From an uncultured Dermabacteraceae bacterium (lineage in GTDB: Bacteria > Actinomycetota > Actinomycetes > Actinomycetales > Dermabacteraceae): a stretch of DNA of 32,711 nucleotides. A program made the position numbers and the translations under genes. Below are positions 30,357 to 32,711 of the stretch, one piece after another. A model generated the notes under the pieces. The model had not been told where the DNA came from, searched no databases, and saw nothing but the letters and a program-made list of their open reading frames with translations. The stretch is taken from the NCBI GenBank assembly GCA_946223075.1, contig CAMILZ010000022.1:1-32711 (forward strand), written 5' to 3'. Each line of letters opens with the position of its first letter. The stretch's first letter is position 1.

Positions 30357-30692
30357 TCAGAAGAAGTTCACGAGGAGCACGAATGCGAGGGTGCCCGCGG
30401 CGACACTCACGAGGGTTCGCCGCCCAAAGAGAAGATGCACAGCGATCGTGACGGCCGAAGCAATGAGCAAATGAATGACGCTGCCGGGTTCCTCGGCGAG
30501 GGTGCTTTTGAAGGTCGCGAGCGCGAGAATGACGAGGATGCCCGCGGGCATCCACACGGCCATGACGCGCACGAACTGCGATTTGCGCAGCGGTTCGAGG
30601 ATCGCAAACGGGAGCGCGCGCAGCGTGAACGTCACCGCGAACGCGATCACGAGCACCGAAGCGAGGTACCAGAAGGGGATATCAAGCTGCAT
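30357..30692 (-). CDS. azlD: AzlD-family branched-chain amino acid export subunit
   Basis: A 111-residue protein with four hydrophobic segments (IPFWYLASVLVIAFAVTF; MPAGILVILALATF; VIHLLIASAVTIAVHLLFG; VSVAAGTLAFVLLVNFF). The FTLRALPFAIL...FVRVMAVWMPAGIL order is that of AzlD, the small partner of AzlC in branched-chain amino acid (and azaleucine) export. The ATG lies 11 bases inside the end of azlC, so the two are coupled. An in-frame upstream extension lies wholly inside azlC and is rejected. Confidence 0.88.
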   Translation of the reverse strand: MQLDIPFWYLASVLVIAFAVTFTLRALPFAILEPLRKSQFVRVMAVWMPAGILVILALATFKSTLAEEPGSVIHLLIASAVTIAVHLLFGRRTLVSVAAGTLAFVLLVNFF

Positions 30693-31437
30693 CGTCGCCC
30701 TCCATTTCCGCCGGTAGCGGTCTCGTGAGGCGCACGGCGATCGTGTATCGCGCGGCGAGTGTCGCAACGAAGCCGATCATCGCAGCGAAGATCGGCTGGC
30801 CCGGCAGCAGGAGCAGGGCGAGACCGAAGGCGGCGGCACCGAGGAGAAGCGAGGGGATCTCCTGTTTCGTGCGGCACGCGTCGAGGGTCAGGGTGATGAA
30901 CAGGGCGCACAGCGCGAAACTCAGGCCGCGGATCTGGAAGGGGATGAAGCTCGAGAGCAGCACGCCGATCAAACCGCCGCCCACCCAGCAAATCTGGAGC
31001 ACGGCGCCCGCGGAGATGACGCGTGGCTGGGTCCATCCCTTCGGGTTCGCGACCGTCACCGCGAAGATCTCGTCGGTGAGCGAGTACATCGCGTAGAACT
31101 TCAAAAACGGGTTCTTGACGACCTTGAGCGGGAAGTTGAACGCGTAGAACACGTGGCGGAAGTTCACAAAGAATGCCGCCGCCGCGATCGTCACGAGCGG
31201 CGTGAGCGAGGTGATGAGAGTGATGAGCAGAAGCTCGAGCGAGCCCGCGTACGCAAAGAACGAGAGGGCCGGGGCCATCCACCATGGGAGCCCCGATTGC
31301 ACGACGAGCAAGCCAAAGGCGATACCGATCGGGATCATGCCGAGGCCCGCGGGGAGAATCAGGAGTGCCCCCTGCGCGATCTCGTGGCGCACGCTATAGG
31401 GTCGGTCGTTTGCGCCAGGCTGCGCCTCAACGCTCAT
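30682..31437 (-). CDS. azlC: AzlC-family branched-chain amino acid exporter, large subunit
   Basis: A 251-residue inner-membrane protein with about six to eight membrane segments. The N-terminal GALLILPAGLGMIPIGIAFG, then FFAYAGSLELLLITLI, and FFVNFRHVFYAFNFPLKV are typical of AzlC, where the FVNxRHxxYA motif is strongly conserved. With AzlD it exports leucine, isoleucine, valine or analogues. The ATG has GAGGGAG 6 nt upstream; a start seven codons earlier is less good. Upstream the sequence turns less GC-rich and holds the left arm of a 15-bp inverted repeat, so its promoter lies in the junction region. A TTGACG about 75 bp upstream could be its -35. Confidence 0.9.
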   Translation of the reverse strand: MSVEAQPGANDRPYSVRHEIAQGALLILPAGLGMIPIGIAFGLLVVQSGLPWWMAPALSFFAYAGSLELLLITLITSLTPLVTIAAAAFFVNFRHVFYAFNFPLKVVKNPFLKFYAMYSLTDEIFAVTVANPKGWTQPRVISAGAVLQICWVGGGLIGVLLSSFIPFQIRGLSFALCALFITLTLDACRTKQEIPSLLLGAAAFGLALLLLPGQPIFAAMIGFVATLAARYTIAVRLTRPLPAEMEGDDAA

Positions 31438-31440
31438 GCA

Positions 31441-31455
31441 CGACTCCCTCAATAT
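31441..31455. repeat. left arm of a 15-bp inverted repeat bounding about 500 bp
   Basis: CGACTCCCTCAATAT here is the exact reverse complement of 31929-31943. The arms bound 473 bp that hold the truncated VapC remnant. This arm includes the azlC ribosome binding site. Confidence 0.65.
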
Positions 31456-31580
31456 CAATGAAGTTCCGAACCCTGCGGTATGCAGGCGAACTTAATCTTC
31501 GCACGTCAACAATGCCTCAAGGGGCAAAAAAGGCACCTGACCTGTGTATACATTGCTGTGAGGGTGAGGTCGTTGAACCT

Positions 31581-31838
31581 TTACGAGGATAGAGGGTCGC
31601 AAATGACGAGGCCTAAGTCCTGAGCGACAGCGAGCATTTGACTGTCGTGGCTCACCACAGTGACCGCACTGCCTAACTGGAGGGCAGTCGCAAGATGAAT
31701 AGCATCGAGCGAACGAAGATGCTGCGGTATCGCCTCAGCGATCGAGAACACTGCATCAGTGATCGGCGCGACGCCAACATAGCGGAGAAGCAATTCTCGC
31801 TCCTGTACCGGCCGTCCCCTGACACCGCAACACCCGGG
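31581..31838 (-). pseudogene. 5'-truncated VapC-type PIN-domain toxin remnant
   Basis: On the minus strand the frame reads, from its upstream stop, GCCGVRGRPVQERELLLRYV, then PITDAVFSIAEAIPQHL, LRSLDAIHLATALQLG, VVSHDSQMLAVAQDLG and a terminal LVICDPLSS. The LRSLDAIHLATAL helix (second acidic cluster) and the following SHD strand are typical of the C-terminal half of actinobacterial VapC ribonucleases. The N-terminal half, with the first catalytic Asp, is missing: a TAA at 31839-31841 closes the frame. No VapB gene is present. A TTG could start a 70-residue piece but it would lack an active site. Confidence 0.75.
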
Positions 31839-31860
31839 TTAACTGGTGTAGGTGACGCCC

Positions 31861-31932
31861 ATATGTCTCACAATCTCTAGACCCGTGAACGGAAGTGTCT
31901 CACGGGCGAAAGTTTAGCGTTTTGAGACATAT
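31861..31932. repeat. 10-bp inverted repeat, insertion-sequence-like end
   Basis: ATATGTCTCA at 31861-31870 is the reverse complement of TGAGACATAT at 31923-31932, with a further TGTCTCAC near 31887 between them. Clustered TGTCTCA motifs resemble transposase-binding ends of insertion sequences, but no transposase gene is present. Confidence 0.45.
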
Positions 31933-31943
31933 TGAGGGAGTCG
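31929..31943. repeat. right arm of the 15-bp inverted repeat
   Basis: ATATTGAGGGAGTCG, the exact reverse complement of 31441-31455. It overlaps the end of the 10-bp inverted repeat. Confidence 0.65.
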
Positions 31944-32018
31944 CGGCGCCCCAGTCGCAAAAAGTACACCCAGTGAGGCAGCTATGGACCCGAGGTGCCG
32001 GATGGTCTGGGATCGCTG

Positions 32019-32189
32019 TCAGTTGGCGAACCGCACGAACGCTCGCCCGGGCACACCCAGCCGCCGAGCATCGGGGCTCACGAGCACATCTTGGAGATAG
32101 CAAACGGTGGCGCCGTCACCTATCACGCTCGCAAGCCCGACGAGCGAACGGTCAACGCGGGCGACAACCACACGGAGGGAACCGCGCAG
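32019..32189 (-). pseudogene. GNAT acetyltransferase remnant
   Basis: On the minus strand an open frame ends in TGA at 32019 and reads SLRVVVARVDRSLVGLASVI, then GDGATVCYLQDVLVSPDARR, then LGVPGRAFVRFAN. The LVG(L/F)A strand, the YLQDVLVSPDARRLGVG-type acetyl-CoA loop (here LGVPGRA) and their spacing are those of GNAT N-acetyltransferases. Both the N-terminus and the C-terminal third are missing, and the acetyl-CoA loop is disturbed. Its upstream end stops where the NlpC/P60 coding sequence of the other strand begins, which marks a junction. Confidence 0.65.
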
Positions 32190-32527
32190 GCAGCGTCGGG
32201 CAGAGCATTGTCGACGCCGCTCGCACCCAGATCGGCACCTCCTACTCCTGGAGCTCGAGCAGCCCGGGGGTGGGCTTCAACTGCTCGGGGCTGACCCAGT
32301 ACGCCTATAAGCAGGCCGGCATCGATCTGCCGCGCACCTCCGGTCGGCAGGTCAACGCCGGCACCTCGATCTCGAAGTCCGCGGCCCAGCCCGGCGATCT
32401 GGTGGTCTGGCCCGGTCACATCGGCGTCTACGCCGGCGGTGACAAGGTCGTCGACGCGGGCCGCTCCGCAGGCGCCGTCACCGAGCGCACGATCTGGGGA
32501 TCCCCCACCTTCATCAGCTTCCGCTGA
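32189..32527 (+). pseudogene. headless NlpC/P60 peptidoglycan hydrolase domain
   Basis: This codes for a complete NlpC/P60 domain of about 112 residues: GQSIVDAARTQIGTSYSW, the nucleophile Cys in GFNCSGLTQYAY, then LPRTSGRQVN, PGDLVVWPGHIGVYAGG with the catalytic His, and a normal C-terminal FISFR. Such enzymes cut the D-Glu to meso-DAP type bond in cell-wall stem peptides and are secreted. Here the frame stays open upstream to a possible ATG at 31895, but those 98 residues are Arg-rich translation of unrelated DNA with no signal peptide. The secretion signal and linker have therefore been lost. Codon use differs from the rest of the window, with more GGC, GTC and ACC. Confidence 0.75.
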
Positions 32528-32544
32528 GCACCAGCGACACCGAC

Positions 32545-32578
32545 GGGGCGCGGACCACCGGGAGGCGGTCCGCGCCCC
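32545..32578 (+). terminator. GC-rich hairpin after the NlpC/P60 sequence
   Basis: A perfect 12-bp stem (32545-32556 with 32567-32578) has a 10-nt loop. It lacks a T-run. It lies 18 nt after the stop and may serve both convergent transcripts. Confidence 0.6.
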
Positions 32579-32631
32579 CTCTGTGTCGGGTTGCCGCTCC
32601 GGGGGGGAAGGGGGTGGGCAGCTCGGTGGGG

Positions 32632-32711
32632 TTAGGTGTGGAGGCTGCCTGCGGCCTCGCGTTCATGCACGGACGGGCTCTCCAACTGGATGGTGGCGTG
32701 CTCGATCGCCA
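32632..32711 (-). CDS. C-terminal end of a probable cation diffusion facilitator (partial)
   Basis: The last 25 codons of a gene that continues beyond the window. The frame reads AIEHATIQLESPSVHEREAA and then GSLHT before TAA. The (G/A)IxHATIQ(L/V)E segment is typical of the C-terminal cytosolic domain of CDF (CzcD-like) zinc/cobalt/cadmium exporters. Only this short piece is visible, so the call rests on that one motif. Confidence 0.5.
   Translation of the reverse strand, partial: AIEHATIQLESPSVHEREAAGSLHT

Noticed and set aside
31895..32188. N-terminal 98 residues of a possible longer NlpC/P60 protein
   Set aside because: The segment is Arg-rich, has no signal peptide, and lies antisense to the GNAT remnant and over repeat DNA. 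It is chance open frame joined to a truncated domain.
1..32711. tRNA, rRNA or CRISPR loci
   Set aside because: I looked for cloverleaf-like inverted repeats with a TTCGA-type arm, rRNA-like conserved blocks and regularly spaced repeats, and found none that I could support by eye.

Overview
The window is chromosomal DNA of a high-GC actinobacterium. Codon use is dominated by CTC, GCG, GTG, CGC and TCG. Many genes carry a TANNNT -10 hexamer 6-7 nt before the start codon, which is the actinobacterial leaderless layout. The content (serS next to a HAD phosphatase gene, pheA, DUF5926, BCCT and NCS2 carriers, a Tat-type solute-binding lipoprotein) fits Micrococcales, perhaps Dermabacter or a related Dermabacteraceae. 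That placement is inferred from gene content and protein style; no database search was run.

Layout. Positions 1-4150 hold a serS-HAD operon, divergent from a diacylglycerol-kinase-like gene, which converges on pheA. Positions 4197-9403 hold a large membrane protein with an extracytoplasmic domain, converging on a DUF5926-glycosyltransferase operon, then a small SH3-like gene coupled to a uracil permease. Positions 9437-13644 hold an unknown multi-spanning membrane protein, a flavin-reductase-like protein and an orphan peptide/nickel-type solute-binding lipoprotein. Positions 13762-19525 hold argS, a degenerate alpha/beta hydrolase, an MTA/SAH nucleosidase and a BCCT osmolyte transporter behind a structured, repeat-rich leader. 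Positions 19666-25366 hold a ribbon-helix-helix protein, a mercaptopyruvate sulfurtransferase with a HAD phosphatase, a PfkB kinase, a glutathione peroxidase, an SPFH protein and an aldo/keto reductase.

Positions 25495-27820 are the most unusual part. A palindrome-marked promoter precedes a TusA-like carrier, a DsrE-like protein and a fusion of a second TusA-like domain to a zinc-type core MetE methyltransferase domain. A PatB/MalY C-S lyase gene converges on it. Together with the sulfurtransferase at 19877-20809 this suggests a sulfur relay that delivers carrier-bound sulfur to a MetE-type active site. The assembly is visible in the sequence; the chemistry is inference.

Positions 29176-31437 hold a family 2 glycosyltransferase and the azlCD branched-chain amino acid exporter pair. 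Positions 31440-32711 form a junction zone: inverted repeats, a 5'-truncated VapC remnant, a GNAT remnant abutting a headless NlpC/P60 domain, and the last codons of a probable cation diffusion facilitator. Composition changes after about 32190, so this looks like a recombination or transfer boundary.
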